Of a stretch of DNA of 64,000 nt, positions 25,246-38,639 are shown piece after piece. A program made the translations under genes and the position numbers. This DNA comes from Chromobotia macracanthus. Taxonomy: Eukaryota > Chordata > Actinopteri > Cypriniformes > Botiidae. The stretch lies in assembly GCA_036877525.1 (NCBI GenBank), contig JAZGTH010000072.1:6224501-6288500 (forward strand), written 5' to 3'. The notes beneath the pieces are model-generated. The model did not search any database. It was not told the DNA's origin and was given only the letters and a program-made list of their open reading frames with translations. Numbering within the stretch: the first letter of the stretch is position 1; the number at the start of each line of letters is the position of its first letter.

Positions 25246-25890
25246 TCTGAGGAAGACTCTGAGGAAGAGTCTGAGGAAGACTCTGAGGAAGAGTCTGAGG
25301 ATGAGTCTGAGGAAGAGTCTGATGAAGTGTCTGAGGAAGACTCTGAGGAAGAGTCTGATGAAGTGTCTGATGAAGAGTCTGAGGAAGAGTCTGATGAAGA
25401 CTCTGAGGAAGAGTCTGATGAAGAGTCTGATGAAGACTCTGAGGAAGAGTCTGAGGAAGACTCTGAGGAAGACTGAGGAAGAGTCTGATGAAGACTCTGA
25501 GGAAGAGTCTGATGAAGACTCAGATGAAGAGTCTGATGAAGTGTCTGATGAAGACTCTGAGGAAGAGTCTGAGGAAGACTCTGAGGAAGACTGAGGAAGA
25601 GTCTGATGAAGAGTCTGAGGAAGACTCTGATGAAGACTCTGAGGAAGAGTCTGAGGAAGAGTCTGATGAAGAGTCTGATGAAGACTCTGAGGAAGAGTCT
25701 GATGAAGTGTCTGATGAAGACTCTGATGAAGTGTCTGATGAAGACTCTGATGAAGAGTCTGATGAAGTGTCTGATGAAGACTCTGATGAAGTGTCTGATG
25801 AAGACTCAGAGGAAGACTCTGATGAAGAGTCTGATGAAGACTCTGAGGAAGAGTCTGATGAAGACTCTGATGAAGACTCTGAGGAAGAGT
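25246..25890. repeat. 12-bp-unit minisatellite (TCTGAGGAAGAC)n
   Basis: About 54 tandem copies of tctgaggaagac and its variants (tctgatgaagag, tctgatgaagtg). Because the unit is a multiple of three, long frames stay open on both strands: Ser-Asp/Glu-Glu-Glu on plus, poly-Ser/Asp or Leu/Arg-rich on others. Two 2-bp contractions (about 25472 and 25590) shift the frame. No splice site, start context or conserved flanking domain supports a protein. Confidence 0.95.
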
Positions 25891-27383
25891 CACCTTCACG
25901 TGCTGAAGAACAGCAAACCTTCCCCGTCCTCACCTGTTCCTCCATCAGTCACTGTTTAATGATGAGCTGACACCAGATCAGCTGCTGCGAGCTGCGATAC
26001 TTTTACTGCAGATGAGCTGGCGAGTCACGCAGTGACGTCAGCGCGAGAGCTCTCGCGTCTCCCTTCATTCTCAAAACGTTTTAAATGACACTTTTCACAG
26101 GTTGCCATTTTGAACCTTTATTAAACTTTTCATTTTACTTATATTGTTATATATGGAATAATAAAGTAAGAGTATTGCTATTTTATTTATTTACTGTATT
26201 ATTTTTATATCACAGTTCAGTGTGTGTAATTCTCTTTCCGTCCAGCAGTGGGCCGCATCAGTGCGAGTTTATTATTACTATTACTGACATGCCAAGTAAA
26301 CAAAAGTTAAAACATGACACAACAAAATAAAATAATTATTTTAAACACAAAATATTCAGAGTTTCTCTGGGCAAAGCTGCAGAAATGAACAAAGTAAATA
26401 TTTAAGATATTTATAATATTTAGGTTTCATAAGTGTCTGTTGGTGGTCTTGATGAGATGATGATGAGGTGATGAACATTTTCACTTAATGAGGTCTTGAA
26501 CATTTTCTGCTAAACTTCAGGTGGAACTGAGATCCAGTGAAGCTGGATGATCTGCGCAGATGAACGAAGGGAAAAACATTTAGCATGTTACTTCACTGCA
26601 AAGAGAAGAAACGTTTCCTCTGTTGTTTAGTCTTTTTCAGTTCAGCACATAAATACAATTGTTTGAGCTTGCAATTACATGGTTACACACCCATAAAATG
26701 TACTTGATTTTTGGCTCATGTTGGTTTTGTATTCCTATAACACATGAAATGTTTAGTGCAGCATTTGTGAGCCACAGTCAGGATGGCAGTTCACATGCAG
26801 CTGGTTAAACATGGAGCTCTTCTCACTCTGTATGCTGAGATGCTGTTGCCATGGTACAGAGAAGAGAAGAGCTTCAGGAAATGAGAATGAGACTCTTCAA
26901 ACGACACGCAAGCTCTTGACCTTCAGAACAAACGAGAGAGAGATACACACAAATACACAAAAGACAACTCAAACACAACTACAGCCATAAAGTCATGAAT
27001 CAGAGCGCACACATGCTCTGATGTTCTGTGGATCTGTTTTCTACAGCATTCAAATCCTGCACTGAAGGTTTGTGTTTTAATTAACCTTGAGAAAGTATTA
27101 GGATATTTAGATTACAAGGACATTTCTATTGTATGAATGAAACCATATCCACATCTGCCTCTGCGGGCATACAAGCTTTCAATGCATGTTTATTTGTTTA
27201 CTGTATTCATGTTTTAATAAGATGATGTTCAGCTCTGTGAACAAACAAATGTTTCAAATTTAAAAGATTAAAATTTTAAAAAGTTTTGGCCTGTTCAACC
27301 TAATCTGGCAAACACATTTGTGTACACAAGACTCCCTCTGTACTTTATATAGTGCCTGTTTTCTATTCTGCTGCCGGTGTCTG

Positions 27384-27397
27384 TCACTAGGGGGCGC
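27384..27397 (+). promoter_or_regulatory. CTCF-like motif (plus)
   Basis: TCACTAGGGGGCGC matches the CTCF core CCASYAGRKGGCRC at 13 of 14 positions. This is jointly the best match noticed in the window, and it falls between kdm6b and efnb3. Binding itself is not shown by sequence. Confidence 0.4.
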
Positions 27398-30300
27398 TAT
27401 GGCTCTTTGCTCAGGGTGCTTGACATGCCTTGCATTGAATTGCACAGAATTTCATGATACAGAAATAAGTATTGCAAGTTGAACCTGGACAAGTTTCGTC
27501 TGTGCTTGCTGGGGTTTTTCAACAGCACAGACCTACATTTGATATTAGGTTATCTTGTGTAATATCACAATAGATTACATAGGTACATAGATTAATCCAA
27601 AACAATATAGCTGGAATGTGTTTTTTAATGTGCAGTTACCGCAGTCAACAGGAAACACATGATCATTATATTTCACTTCAGCTGCTGTAATTCATCCATC
27701 AGTCTGATGAGTGAGCAACACAGCAGATCAGTGGCCATTACTGTTCTACCATCAGATGTGTCATAAGGGATGTTTCACAACATATTTGACAGATTTATTT
27801 ATTGGCATTCAGGTTTTGTTTTTTATTGTATATTAATTGTAGACACTCTTTGGGTTTTAGTTGCATGACTAAGTTTAAATATACTGTATGATTCATTTTT
27901 TATTAAATGTATTTTCATAATTTAAAATCAATAGCATAATTTATTACTCTAATTAGAGTCTCAGGACGTGCACTTAGGCACCATAAAAACAAACAAGCAG
28001 GGCTGTCACACTGAATGGCTGGAAATATGTGAGTCTGATTTGCATGACAGAACACGGAACCACAGAAGAAGCTCTTTGTAAATGTTTGACAGACTCACCA
28101 TATGTTTGGTAGTTCTGATGCGGTGATGAAGGCAGATCGGCTGTTTCTGCCGCTGGTCAGATGCTCACATCAGCTTTCTGGACACAGCTGCTGAGTTCTG
28201 AGGTCAAACTCTCTCTCCTCACTCCACAACATGCTGACAGAAAGTTTTCCAGCCAAACGAGGCACGTGAGGATCGAGGATTGAGAGGAAGATGTGGCAAG
28301 ATGCAGCAAGACTCTGTCACCTGTTTCTAGCAGCTTCTGCGCTGTTCAGTTAAACAAATTCACTGTAAAAAAATACATTTCAGCTCATCATAACTGTATA
28401 GTTTATTAACTGATAAAATGCTAATATACTGATCTAACTGAACTACTAAAATCTGCTTCACATTTTGTGATTTGTGTTTATTACCTGTAGTTTGTTAATT
28501 ACAGATTTTCACTATAAATTGTATGGAATATATTTTTACTTATTAACTACATTTTCTCAGTAAAATTACACACATTGGCCAGGTAATTCAATATAAACAT
28601 TTTTGTTGTATCTTATAAGGTAATTTACCATTGATCAACAGCAGTATTTTGAGCGTACAGCACAGTTACTGGACAGTGATCTCTTTGAAACAGTGACATA
28701 ACTGTGCTACAAGGTATCTTTAAATCAGTGGTGAAATCCAGCAGCTCTGTTGAGATGTTCTGTATGTGAGATGTTGGACTGGCAGGCTGCAGCCTGTCAC
28801 TGTGTTACTGTGTATTTAAAGGGCCACTTGAGGAAAGGGAAGGACGATATGTCAACATCACTTCTCATTAGAGCTGAAATAAGCACAGCATGGCCCTCAG
28901 CCACTTGTTCTGCTCCACCAAAAGTGTTTCGGCTTTGACCATCTGCGGCTGCCATCCAGCTCAGCAGTTTGAGCGCTGGACGTCCCTGCGGTTGTAAGCC
29001 GAGTTCTTCTGCGACTATTTGAGGTGCTCATTTGTCTGCATTCCACACAGAGAGAAGCTGTTTGGATCTCACTGACTGCTTTAATCCCTCTTAAATACAG
29101 GCTTGAAGATTTGAGAGAAGACCTGTTTCACATGGGGAACGTCTGATAGATCCTTGTGAATGTGTGTGTGGCCTTTGAAATCCTGCCTTCAAAATATCTG
29201 ACAAATCCTTATTATTGAAAGCTCAGCAAATCTAAACCCCCTCGTTGAAAAGAGGATGAAGACAGAGATGGGCAGAGACAGGAGTGCTGGTCATCTTTGA
29301 AGATGTCGCAAGCAGACATGCTGTGATAAACAGCAAACTGCAGGATAAAATCAGACAGATAGAGATGAGTGATATATACACAGACATGCTGCTGCTATTG
29401 ATTTTCACCTCAGGAATGAATTCTCAGGGAACTCTGGAGGCAATAGTGAGTTAGACTCTTCATGTTGGAATCTGTGGAGTGAGATGAGAAGTTTTCTCAA
29501 TCCTCCTCAACAGCTGCAGAATCCTGTCTCTGTCTTGACGCAGTCGACTGTGTCAGATCATTTTGTGTGATTATTTTTAGACTAATTTCAGACTTTAATA
29601 TTACAATTTGTGCAGCCACTTTGTACAAATATGGGTTACAGGGATGTCATGACACAGTCAGAACAGTTAGAAATTAAATTTAGCCTCAAGACTTGTGCGA
29701 GTGATTTCCAGCTCATGATAAAACAGGCTTGTCATTGGAGATTTTCTTGAGCTGTCATCTCCAGGAAAGATTTGCAGCTGGTCTTATTCTTTTACATTTG
29801 AGAGGCAAATCACCTGTTGGCCGCACCCTGTGTAAAAGACAGAATGACTGTGTTAATCTGTCCGAATATTGATTAGTGGCCAATATTTGGCACTTGCTGC
29901 ATTATATAAGCATCAGACCAGGTGGCATCTAATAACATGCATTATAATAATAATAATAATTATAATAACACATTTTCCTAAATAAAATGTGTTGGTTTTC
30001 TTTATAAAACAATAGATATATTGTTTCAAATGAAGTACAAATATTTGTACATCTTTTCGTTGTCACACTCAGTGGAGCATGTCGATGGTAATGTGGTAAA
30101 TTTCACCTCTGGTTGTTCTGTTAGGACACATCTGTGAACTTGAGAAGCTCTGACCTGAAATCCACAAAATGCAGATGCTGCTGGGATTTGGTATTTGATT
30201 ACAGTTGGTCAATTTAATGTAATAAAATTAAATTTCTAAACATGGCTTAGGTGTGCAGTATTATCTGGTGTGAGTACATTTGTGTTTATGTTATTTGTGT

Positions 30301-31946
30301 GGACATTTACAAGTACATGAAGAAGAGAGAAAGGGATGAGGTGAATTTTAATAAAGAGAAGGTGAGACAGAGATGGAAAGAGAGTGAAGGTGTATTGGAT
30401 ACAAAAAAGAATCTGAAATGTTTTAAAGCAGAGAGAACACCTATAAGACATCAAAGGTTAACAGGTCAATGAAGGCAGGTGGACTAGATGATGGAGGTAC
30501 AGCTAGTAAAAGCAAAGTGACTCTTACCTGCAGGGTAAAATAAAGATGCTTTAGTTGAGATTAGAGAGGACAGCTCGTCATCACATTATACAGCTCACAT
30601 TATGTTCTTTACACTCCAAACAATCACCTTTTTGCTTCCCTTTATTCCCAATGTAAATTTAATTTAGAGAAAATGTTGATTTAATCTCTGCTTAGTACAG
30701 CATGACTAAGAAATAATGAAACTAATTCAATTAAGAACAGAACATGAAACAAAAGGAAGGACTTTATAAATGCATCTCTCCTTATCTAATTTCATAACTG
30801 TAGCTTATGACAGACGTTATAATAAATTGTTTTCTGTTGCGTGGCACAAAGACCATGCATCATCAAATTTTCCTACTTTTAGACTCAAGAGATAATCACA
30901 CATAATTAGAGAAAATTTCTGTTTACCGGCTAATCTTATCACACTCAGAAATGTAGGTCAGCATTCACAACATTGAGAGGATCGTGAGAGGATAAAGGTT
31001 CTTTCTCTGATCTCTGTCCTCAGCTCTGAGGTTCAGTGGACATGAGCTCTTCAGTCCTGGAGCAGCCGTAGCCCAAACACCCAGAAATCTTCAACATATG
31101 CCTGAAAACACACAGAAAAACATATTTTAACTTAGTGAAACAACTTAAAATACAGATTCACAGATACTGGAGGCGTGTCCTGTAAGTTCTGTGATATTTT
31201 GTGGGAGGTGCTATTGTGTAGGTGACTGGAGTTCCAGCTTCGGTCATGTTACATGCCAAAAACCTTGAATTTGGACACAACATTGCTGGTTTCATGTGGT
31301 CTGGGTGTAAAACCGGACCGGGCCGATGTTGAAGCTGCTCAAACAACACAACACTTTATTCATTACAGCCAGTTCACTCCAATTCAATCTCTGAATCTCA
31401 CTTGACCGGCTGCAGATGACACGCTGTTTTTGCCAAGATGTGTTATCCAGTTATCAAGTGGAGGTCAGCTGTGAGGCCAAAATCATCTTTTTAGAATGTC
31501 AAAGATAAAAATAAAGGGTTTTTCTAACCTTGCCTTGCAAGGTTCTGTAACCCTGGTTTCTGGCTCACTACAAGCAATTTACAAACTTCAATGTACAGTA
31601 AACTTCCATGAGTGCACAGATTACACCAGTAGAAACTGAGACACAAATGGACAAACAGAAAACATGGAGCAGAAAATCAGCGGAGGCTCTCCACCCGACC
31701 ACGCACTGTCACTTCATCACTTACAGATAACAGCAGCATGTTTGATCATGAGGAACTACACAGAGGGTGTTTATAGACAGTAATGTCTGGAAAAGATTCC
31801 TTCTTTCAGTCCTTTTTTATGGACTGATTTAAATCACTAGAGACTTTCCGACACATTATCAATTGATTAAAAATGGATCCCGGCCTGGAAAAACCCTCAC
31901 AATGAAGCAAATCGTTTAAAATCTCCTCTGTTGTAAGTACTCACCC

Positions 31947-31950
<4 letters not shown>

Positions 31951-31984
<34 letters not shown>
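31951..31984. repeat. CT microsatellite
   Basis: An uninterrupted (CT)n run of about 34 bp. Confidence 0.95.
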
Positions 31985-31987
<3 letters not shown>

Positions 31988-32119
31988 TCTCTTTCTCTCC
32001 GGGATGTATCAAGAGACAAACTCAACCATCTTTTCAATTTTCACTTCAGCTGGCTGTGAGAGCTGATATAATTATTTCTCAGGTCTTTTTTCTAATGAAT
32101 TTCTCTCATTGTTCAGCAG

Positions 32120-32930
32120 AAGGTCAAGTCCTTGTCTCCCCGCCACCGTCCGGGCACAGAGCACTCAGAGGGCACGGCTCACGTCCCCCCGCTGCGGCAC
32201 TCAGAGGGTGAGCAGGTGCCCCTCTAATCTGCCAACTGCAGCTCTTTACTCATAATGGGTTTACAATAGTCATTTCAGAAGAAGAGACTGTTGGAGATGT
32301 CACACTTGTGACCTGATATCCGTGAAGAATGAACCATCTGCTGCACTTCAAGACAAGACCGAAGGAATGTGATACCGTCCGGGAACACACAAGATGTCTG
32401 TGGAACAATTTAGCAGAGGAAAACAGTTTTCTTCCTCTTTGTTGTGCTTTATTATGCCTCTTTTATGCGTTAGTCTCATGAAACAAGTCAAGAAAATGCC
32501 TGAGATACTTTAAACTTAAAAATGACAAGAAATAAGAAGCTATGTTTTGCGATAATATGCCCCAAACTCACGCTATTGGTTGATCCAAACATTGGTATAT
32601 TCTGTCTTCTTATTATAGGCTGGAAGTATTTTATCACTGAAGAAAACATTTCAACTTTTCATTGTGTCATTTTAGAAGCATTACATTTATATTTACTCAA
32701 ATTATCATTATCTTAACAGCAAAAAACACTCATTATTGACTAAATAATTATATATTATTTAAATGGTTTTTAAAGTTGAATGTAAAGTTTAATGGTGGGT
32801 TTTGTTGTTTCTTCAGTTCTGACTGAAGTATAAAAACTCAACTATGAGATTCTAATGAGATTTAATACTGACAATAATGAGCAATACAAGCATAACAGTA
32901 AACTGAACAGATTATTTTAATGACAACAGC

Positions 32931-32961
<31 letters not shown>

Positions 32962-33463
32962 TAGTGGGGGGGGCACTGGCATAACTGTTTAATTCACAAT
33001 GCAATAAACTGGTCTTAAATGTAGACCTCGTTTTCTTTATGCAAAGTACATTTTTTCCTGATGATTTGGACTGAAAATGTGACCTCAGTACTTTATTTTA
33101 CATGAGAATCATCTTTATAATGTTAGAGAATTTATGCATATATGCTAAACAGTGATGAAACTACCGGCCATCCAGCAGCCATTTTCATTAGGGGCATCTA
33201 CAGTTCAGAAGCATCAGTGTAACATAATTACTGTGGTGTCACGGGTCTGTTTTATTTAGTTTAAAACATGCATTTATGTCCCACTGTTGAGACAGTGTTA
33301 AACAGCACACACAGAACACACACATCACATGTGACAACCTGTAATGACATTGCTGGCCTGTTTTCTTCCTGCGCTTGCAGGAATTAACATTTGTGTGAGG
33401 AGCCAGGAGGAGGACACAGAGGAAAACCTGAGGGAGGGACAGGAGCGAGCGCTCTGTATTTAA
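32120..33463 (+). other. Candidate two-exon plus-strand transcript
   Basis: Exon-like segment A (32120-32207) has a long pyrimidine tract and cagcag acceptor, GC-rich content and the donor CAGAGG|GTGAGC. Segment B starts at 33381 after cttcctgcgcttgcag. Joined in phase 1 they stay open and end at TAA 33461-33463, giving 56 residues that include SPRHRPGTEHSEG and SQEEDTEENLREGQERALC. I do not recognise the protein. It could be a lncRNA, a terminal piece of a small gene, or chance. No start exon was identified. Confidence 0.25.
32930..32961. repeat. GA microsatellite
   Basis: (AG)n of about 32 bp with one interruption, followed by a G7 run. Confidence 0.9.
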
Positions 33464-33601
33464 TTGCTTTTATTCAGGTCATCAGATGGGTGACATACGT
33501 GACAACTGTACAGTAGATGTGTAATTAGATAGGAGGAGCAGAGGAGAAGAGCAGAGAGAGAGGACAGAGACAGGAGGAGAGGTCATGCAAAGGGTGCAAT
33601 A

Positions 33602-33643
33602 CCACACACACACACACACACATACACACACACACGCACACAC

Positions 33644-33704
<61 letters not shown>

Positions 33705-33751
33705 ACACACACATATACACACACACACGCACACACACACACGCACGCACG

Positions 33752-33812
<61 letters not shown>

Positions 33813-33847
33813 TAACACACCCACACACTCACACACACACACACACC
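33602..33847. repeat. Long CA microsatellite
   Basis: About 245 bp of (CA)n with occasional CG, TA and CT substitutions, the longest dinucleotide array in the window. Long His-Thr or Cys-Val frames in it are artefacts of the repeat. Confidence 0.97.
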
Positions 33848-35559
33848 AACACAGTGTATGTCTAATCTAATCTTAGATTAGTGTTAGATGTTATGTCTGA
33901 TCTCAGACTGTAATCCTTTACATGACTGTGTCACAGCTGTTGTTGACCCCGACTTATATATTGTCTATATTTTGAATACTGATTAGTATTTGTAAAAAAT
34001 TGTAAAAAATAGTAAGTTTTTTCAAACAACAGCGTTACACTAGACTGTCTCTGGGAGAAGATCTGTCTGCATGAGTCCTTTACAACAGGATGCACTGAGC
34101 AGGACTACACTACAGAAACCGCAGTGGCCCCATCATCACAGGGCCCGACACAATGTCTCAAGCTCATCATGTGTTAAACAGCACATATCAGCAAACACAA
34201 GCAGTCAATCATCCAGGTATTCTACCGTACAGACACAGAGAAGTACACAAAAGATTATAGTACACCATCACACTCTGAAAGTAAACTCTGAAAGTAAACA
34301 CACTGTGTGTATAGGGCAAACATACACTGACACACAGCGTTCAGGAGAGCTGACTGAGCTCATGGGGTCATTACAGATGAGAGACTTCATCATCATGTAA
34401 ATTAAAGTACCCACGATGCACTGCAGGATAAACCTAAGAGAGTCAAAGGAGACGCAGCTTATGTGAGCACTGATCAAATATACTGTGACATGTTTACATA
34501 CTGTCAATTAATAATCCAAGAAGGCCGCAGACACTTGTTTGCAGATTCCACTGTGTTTGATTTGGAGATACAAAAGATTAATAATGATGAAGCTCGGATG
34601 GCACGGGAAGACTGAGGACAGATGAGGCAGATGTGCTGCTTCTTTTGAGAGAGAGATGTGAGGAAGGAGAAAGAGGAAATGAAAAACAGATATCACCGTT
34701 CTGCTATCAGACACAGAATGTCTGATCAGAAGCGATGACAGAAGAAGCTTCAGGATTGCCACAGTGATGCTGCCAAAAACAGCAGCAGATGCTTGTGAAA
34801 AGTCTGGATGCCTGAACTGTCCCTGACCTTCAACACAACATTTCAACTTGAGTCTCAAAACAGACACATACAAACGCAGTTTAAAGTTCTCTAGCTGACC
34901 ACAGATCAGCCCTGGCTGGAGGAAGGTCACAGTATCTCAGTGAGAACTGTCAGAGAGTGTAAGACCCTACTTGACCTTTGATCTTCTGCTTTATGAAGTC
35001 ACAAGCACCTCAGCACTGAAACCATCCAGGAGAGAAAATAACCACCCATCCAGTTCATGGTCACCGTCCAACATAATCAAAATATTCATCTGAGAGCTGT
35101 GAAAACAGAAGCATAGTTCAACCAAAACAATAAAACAACACCTGGGTTGGCAGATATGAGAGCTGTGTGTGTGTTTGTGTGTTATGAAGTGTATTTTAAT
35201 ATCAGCGCTTCCTTAGGGGCATCAACATTTAGTTTGCCAAGTTTTTCTCCGTGTCTGAGGGAATCTCATAAAGAAATGACTGGTTGTATTTAATCCCACT
35301 ATCAAAAAGAGAGAAAGTATAAATTGTATTTTGCCTAGAAAATAAATGAAGCCTGTTTCAGAACTATTAAGATTCTTCACATTGTGCCATAAATTCTCAT
35401 TACTGTAATGCAATAAAACTGCAAATCTCTGAAGCCTCCCGGAGAAAAACAGCAAACTGGAAAAAAAAAGAGTTCGCAAAGACAGATGATTCTCTCAGTC
35501 AGGTGAGGAGACCTGGAGAGGATCAGCTAACCTTTCATCTGAAGAGAAACTTCTAAAAT

Positions 35560-35735
35560 GGAAGTTATCAGAGTTATTTTCTTTAATAGTTTTTAAAATC
35601 TCCTCTGATCCAGAGGGAAGAAGGGCCTGAGCTCCTGCAGCCCCATTACAGCCTTGCTAACAACCTGTTAGATTTGGGTTCGACCGGATATTTGAGCAGA
35701 AAACAGCACACAGAGGAGTGGAGAGGAACTCAGAA
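35560..35735. promoter_or_regulatory. Possible conserved non-coding element
   Basis: High-complexity sequence without microsatellite character, with clustered words such as TTATCAGAG, CCCATTACAGC and GTTAGATTTGGG. The appearance is typical of vertebrate conserved enhancers, but conservation was not tested. The GGTTCGACC word is not part of a tRNA fold. Confidence 0.2.
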
Positions 35736-37394
35736 GTGATGTGGAGAAGTGAGGGATCAGAGATGTTTGTTTGTTGATTCTGATTCTTTCATTTTAATTG
35801 CTGTTTACAGAACTAACAGAAGTTTCACTGGTATAATCTAATGATGTTTTCCAGCACAAACAAAGGCTGATTTCCATTGCTGATATACTGGAGATGGTGT
35901 TTTTTTGTGAAGGTGACTAAGAAACAGATGTGTTCTGCTCTCAGCGCTCTGAGGAAGGGTAATGCAGTAAACGCACAGTGTCATAATCTCCCGAGACCTG
36001 CAACAAAAGCTTTCTGCATTTAAATTCATCATTATCATGTTTGGCACAAAAACACAATACAGAAATGCCTTTTGAAAGTATTTTAATCATAATTTCAGCA
36101 TAAGCTGTGCTATTCTTGTGTCATTTTTAAAAATTTTAAATGTCAGGAATCTTTTTTGACATTGTTAGGATGTTTGCTATAACATTTGCATACTGAAATG
36201 GGGTTTTCTTTTTGCATGTATTTGTCTACATGTATTGATGTCTTTCGTACATCAATTTAACTACAGTTATTCAGCAAGAAGACAAATTCTGCTTATTAAG
36301 TGTCTGTCTAGTTAAATCTATTTTACATTTAGCATTTCAGTAAATCTGTATTTCTGCCCCTTTATCCATCTCTCCATGCATTTAAATGAGTGCTGTCTGT
36401 TTCCCTCATCTCTCTTTGGCAGATGTGTGCCATCAGCCAGAAGAATCAAACTCATCATATCCATTTTTAAAAAAATAAAAAGCTACAGGTATCTGTAACT
36501 TTGGTATTGTTGAATAGTTATTGTAGGTGAAAAGGTTTTGGACTGAAGCACTGTTCAGAAATCATCTATTCGCATTTGTTTATTTGCTTAGTCACCCCTT
36601 ATGCAAATAATTTCCTGTAAAAAACTCTAAACCTGACAACTTGCGTGACAACTTCACCTATAAGAAATCTACACACACATAAGTATATTAGTACAGAGGT
36701 GTCATTTCTAATGGACTCTGGTGCAGGATCTGATGTTGACCAACCATCTCCTGAGCTACTTATACATTGTTGGCTTGAATGCGTCTTCTCTTCTTTCATC
36801 TTCCTTCCATCTCTCACACAAGCTCCCTGGACCCTTTCAAAGTCCTTTTCTCAAACACTTCAGCTGCCTTTCATCTTGATGTTCTTTCTTTAATTCATAC
36901 AGAGACTGAGATGAGGAACATCTCATCTGGAGAATGTAGGAGACGATCTCTTCATCCTGAAGAAACACCAGCTCAGAGTTTGTGCACGCACAAACACCTT
37001 CACCACTCCAAACACAGCATCACGTACTGTATCTCACTCTACCACACTCTCTCACACATGCTCTCTGTCTGTATGTCTCTTCTTTTCTCTTTCTTTGTCC
37101 TGCAAGATGAAAGACAGATGAAATGTTCATAGCTTCATGGAGTCCAGACAGTGCATCATCTTTTCTCCTAACTCTTGAGTTCTTCACGTAAAATAACACT
37201 GACTAAAAATGGCACTTGGTTGATAAACAAAAGTTTTACTTCTGAATGGATACAATCTAAGGATACAGTTTCTGTTTACAATTATTTCAAAATGATTTAG
37301 TAAAATTATTTTCTATTCCTATATGTTTCAAACTGCTTAACTGATGTTAAATATTATTGAATATGATATTTGTCAATGGCTGCATTAGAAGTCG

Positions 37395-37432
<38 letters not shown>
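37395..37432. repeat. CT microsatellite
   Basis: (CT)n of about 38 bp with a single ttt interruption. Confidence 0.93.
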
Positions 37433-38639
37433 GACACTCTGACAGGGTGGGTCATGCACATAATCAGCAGCAGATGGATGTATTGAAGCTGTGAGATGGT
37501 GAGAGGCAGACAGGTTTGGAAACCAGACAGGTGTACTGTTGTGATCAAACAATGCTTTTGTTTAGTTTATTCTGTTCAGCTGTATCTAAGCGCCGAATCT
37601 GAAAACTGTTTCAACGCAGTTGCATTTTCTTTCATACTGATGTCTTGACATGTTGTCATTGAAATTTTAAATGTAATAAAACACCAAAACAAACAATAAT
37701 CGCAACGCACCGGCCTCATCTGCGCTCAGGGTGGAAACACGACACTGCTGTCATTTTGCGTTGTCACAGCAATTCAACCCAAACAATCTGTCATGCATCA
37801 GCTAAACATTGATGAGCAGACAGGATGACAAACCCGTAATCCAATCCCAACCACCAATCCGCATGAAAATGACCTTAATGTTTTGACCCACCAGCAGACT
37901 CTGGAGAGAAGAAAACAGTTCTGCAGCCAAACAGACAGAAGTCACGCAGGAATGCACTCTGAAAGATGATCACATGTGGTACACACTGATATCTGTCGAA
38001 ACCATTAATTAACCAAGGTTAATTAACTCCTGACAAACATACAGCGAACCAAAAACTGTCTCTTAACGCATACATGTCCCTGTGTTTTTATCCTGATGCT
38101 GCTTCCAGTAAAAGAAATTTTAACGAGGAAAAACTATATAAAGTGTAATTAAAGTCAGATATAGGATTGGAAGTTCTTGCGCTCCAGGCCCACTCAAAGG
38201 TGCACAAAAATACAGAGAAATGGATGCAGGGCAGTTTCAGCTTCTGTTCTCTCTGATGAAGTTTGGGTTTTTGAGCTCTCTTAATCGTTTACGGCAAACT
38301 CATTAAAAACACAATCATTACGAGGAGCTGCCCTGGGCTCCTCTACAGACGGAAATAAAGAGAGGCGTGTTTGCCTCCCGCCGAGTGCTAAAGGTGAGAG
38401 TGTCGACAAAAATCTGATGAAGAGGTGTCTTAATTCAGCCAAGATAACTGCGACTGAATCACAACAAACATGAACAATTCACATGCTAACTGGCTGTTGG
38501 ACAGAGCAAGTTACTTTGTCTTATTGTTTAGGTGTTTTACTGGAAAACAAACAAAACTTCGTAAGTGAAGTGTGTGTATTTGGACAGGCCCTGTATGTTA
38601 GCAGTGTATTGATCTAATCATTCTGTCAGGGAATTACTG

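Larger units (their letters stand above)
25900..32110. other. Intergenic, AT-rich
   Basis: No recognised gene. It contains a strong CTCF-like site at 27384, a stretch of 28780-29130 that looks like unique conserved-type sequence, an A/T-rich patch with ttcactgtaaaaaaata typical of cyprinid interspersed repeats (about 28360-28640), and a CT microsatellite at 31951-31984. Confidence 0.5.

Noticed and set aside
25213..25970. A serine/aspartate-rich protein gene of the SIBLING type
   Set aside because: Frames come from a 12-bp repeat, shift twice by 2 bp, have no signal peptide, splice structure or non-repeat conserved domain.
33482..33828. Long Cys-Val and His-Thr open frames
   Set aside because: They are translations of a CA/GT microsatellite, with no other coding evidence.
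34071..34930. Two open frames of 109 and 140 codons
   Set aside because: No similarity, no splice signals at their ends, and composition like the neighbouring non-coding DNA.
35676..35690. GGTTCGACC resembling a tRNA T-loop
   Set aside because: Flanks cannot form acceptor or anticodon stems.
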